DNA of 64,000 nt from Aurelia coerulea (Eukaryota > Cnidaria > Scyphozoa > Semaeostomeae > Ulmaridae). A model generated the notes under the pieces. It saw only the letters and a program-made list of their open reading frames with translations. It had not been told where the DNA came from and ran no database searches. The DNA is taken from contig CM076947.1 of NCBI GenBank assembly GCA_039566865.1, positions 3,355,501 to 3,419,500 on the forward strand, in the 5' to 3' direction. This document shows positions 62,601 to 64,000 of this stretch, piece by piece. Made by a program: the position numbers and the translations under genes. Each line of letters opens with the position of its first letter. Positions within the stretch are counted from its first letter, which is position 1.

Positions 62601-64000
62601 TCTCATGCATTTCCCTATATGTCATATTCAATGATTTATAAGAATAGTAAGAAGTAGATATAGCTTCCGCTGCAATCATTCTATGAATAGCTTTAATTAA
62701 ACATCATTTGCTTCGACTGACCTGCTTCTTCATGAAACAATATCCATCAATAAGAAACATTAATGGGACATTTTTTCAAGACCATTTTCTAAGATCATCT
62801 ACTGTATTTTCTTAGGATATTAAGAAGTAGATATAGCTTTTGATGCAGTCATTCTATAAATGGTTTTAAATAAATATGATTAACTTCGACAGGCCTCTTT
62901 CTACATGAAAGAGGATTCATTAATAAGAAACATTAATGGGACATTTTTTCAAAACATTTTCTAATATCATCTACTGTATTTTCTTTGGAAAGTAAGAGGT
63001 AGATGTAGCTTTTGCTAAAGTCGTTCTATGAATAGCTTTAATAAAATATTATTCTCTTCGACTGATGCTTCTTCATGAAACAATGTCCATCAATAAGAAA
63101 CATTAATGGGACATTTTTTCAAGACCGTTTTCCAAGATCATCTACTGTATTTTCTTTGGAAAGTAAGAGGTAGATGTGGCTTTTGCTAAAGTCGCTCTAT
63201 GAATAGCTTTAATCAACTATTATTCTCTTCGACTGCCTGCTTCTACATTAAACAGATTCATCAATAAGAAACATTAATGGGACATTTTTTCAATAATATT
63301 TTTCTAAAATCTATACCGTATTTTCTTAGGATAAGAAGTAGTAGATATGGATTTCACTATTTGGTTTTGGCAGCTTTAATCATATATGATTCTCTTTGAC
63401 TGATGCTTCTTCGGGAAACAATATTCATCAATAAGAAACATTAATGGGACATTTTTTCAATAATATTTTCTAATATCATCTAATGCATTTTCTTTGGATA
63501 GTAAGTATTAGATATAGCTTTCAATGCAGTCATTTTATAAATAGCTTTGATTGAATATGATTAACTTCGACAGGCCTCCTCCTTCTACTTGAAAGAAGAT
63601 TTATCAATAAGAAACATTAATGGGACATTTTTTCAAGACCATTTTCTAAGATCATCTACTGTATTTTCTTTGGAAAGTAAGAGGTAGATGTAGCTTTTGC
63701 TAAAGTCGTTCTATGAATAGCTTCAATCAAATATTATTCTCTTCGACTGCCTACTTCTACATTAAACAGATTCATCAATAAGAAACATTAATGGGACATT
63801 TTTTCATGACCATTTTCTAAGATCATCTACTGTATTTTCTTTGGAAAGTAAGAGGTAGATGTAGCTTTTGCTAAAGTCGCTCTATGAATAGATTTAATCA
63901 AATATTATTCTCTTCGACTGCCTGCTTCTACATTAAACAGATTCATCAATAAGAAACATTAATGGGACATTTTTTCAATAATATTTTCTAATATCATCTA

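Larger units (their letters stand above)
21112..64000. repeat. ~171-bp satellite array with higher-order structure
   Basis: Head-to-tail monomers, all in one orientation, fill the rest of the window; the far end is not reached. Spacing of the near-invariant taatgggacatt phrase over the first 12 units averages 171.5 bp (21170, 21342, 21512, 21682, 21858 ... 23228), giving about 250 monomers. Five types can be told apart: a (ggaaagtaagaggtagatgt), b (ggatagtaagtattagatat), c (ggataggaagtagtagatat), d (ttccctatatgtcatattca) and e (ggatattaagaagtagatat). Unit lengths are about 171, 176, 166, 174 and 172 bp. All share tcaataagaaacattaatgg, most share a T tract after gggacatt, and most carry cttcgac. 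No transposon, inversion or open reading frame of note was seen inside. Confidence 0.95.

Noticed and set aside
21112..64000. CRISPR-like array
   Set aside because: Repeats are contiguous monomers with no unique spacers, in a genome with introns and LINEs.

Overview
The window is eukaryotic, non-coding-rich and AT-rich. It has GT-AG introns, nested DNA-transposon relics, truncated LINE retrotransposons and a very long satellite array. The mix of elements and the few protein fragments fit an invertebrate animal, probably marine; nothing here fixes the species. No rRNA, tRNA, CRISPR or bacterial-style operon was seen.

Positions 1-21,111 are a graveyard of mobile elements with a few exons. At the left edge a minus-strand SAP-domain protein runs off the window. 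Next come a piggyBac-like non-autonomous element (1,470-3,342) with a Tc1/mariner-like element nested inside it, LINE 3' ends (4.2-4.7 kb and 5.8-6.1 kb), a 10-bp minisatellite beside a broken exon copy (5.0-5.3 kb), a Cys/His-motif exon (6.3-6.7 kb), a 158-bp tandem repeat (7.2-7.8 kb) and an acidic N-terminal exon ending in a Cys motif (8.1-8.5 kb). A second copy of the Tc1/mariner-like family (9,464-11,049) carries a 5'-truncated LINE with a clear target duplication. Three further 'GGGTGTCCCAAAA' inverted-repeat elements lie at 12.7-13.3, 17.1-17.6 and 18.2-19.0 kb. A pogo/Tigger-like element lies at 15.6-16.1 kb.

Two gene models stand out in this half. A minus-strand gene (13,586-14,876) can be assembled from four exons whose splice phases all agree; it encodes an N-terminal zinc ribbon followed by an unrecognised domain. 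A broken paralogue of that domain's exon lies at 5.1-5.3 kb. A plus-strand gene (16,476-16,960) ends in a coiled-coil exon with an acidic tail. I could not name either protein.

From about 21,112 to the end of the window is one uninterrupted head-to-tail satellite array, about 42.9 kb long, with monomers of about 171 bp (166-176 bp; roughly 250 copies). At least five monomer types (called a, b, c, d, e here) follow a restricted order. Local higher-order repeats include an 8-monomer unit of 1,380 bp. Multi-kilobase blocks recur at offsets of about 12.9 and 15.66 kb, and some monomers are a/b recombinants. A central inverted repeat keeps its complementarity between types a/e and b although its sequence changes. 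This array is the most interesting object in the window and is a candidate centromeric or pericentromeric satellite; that role is inference only.
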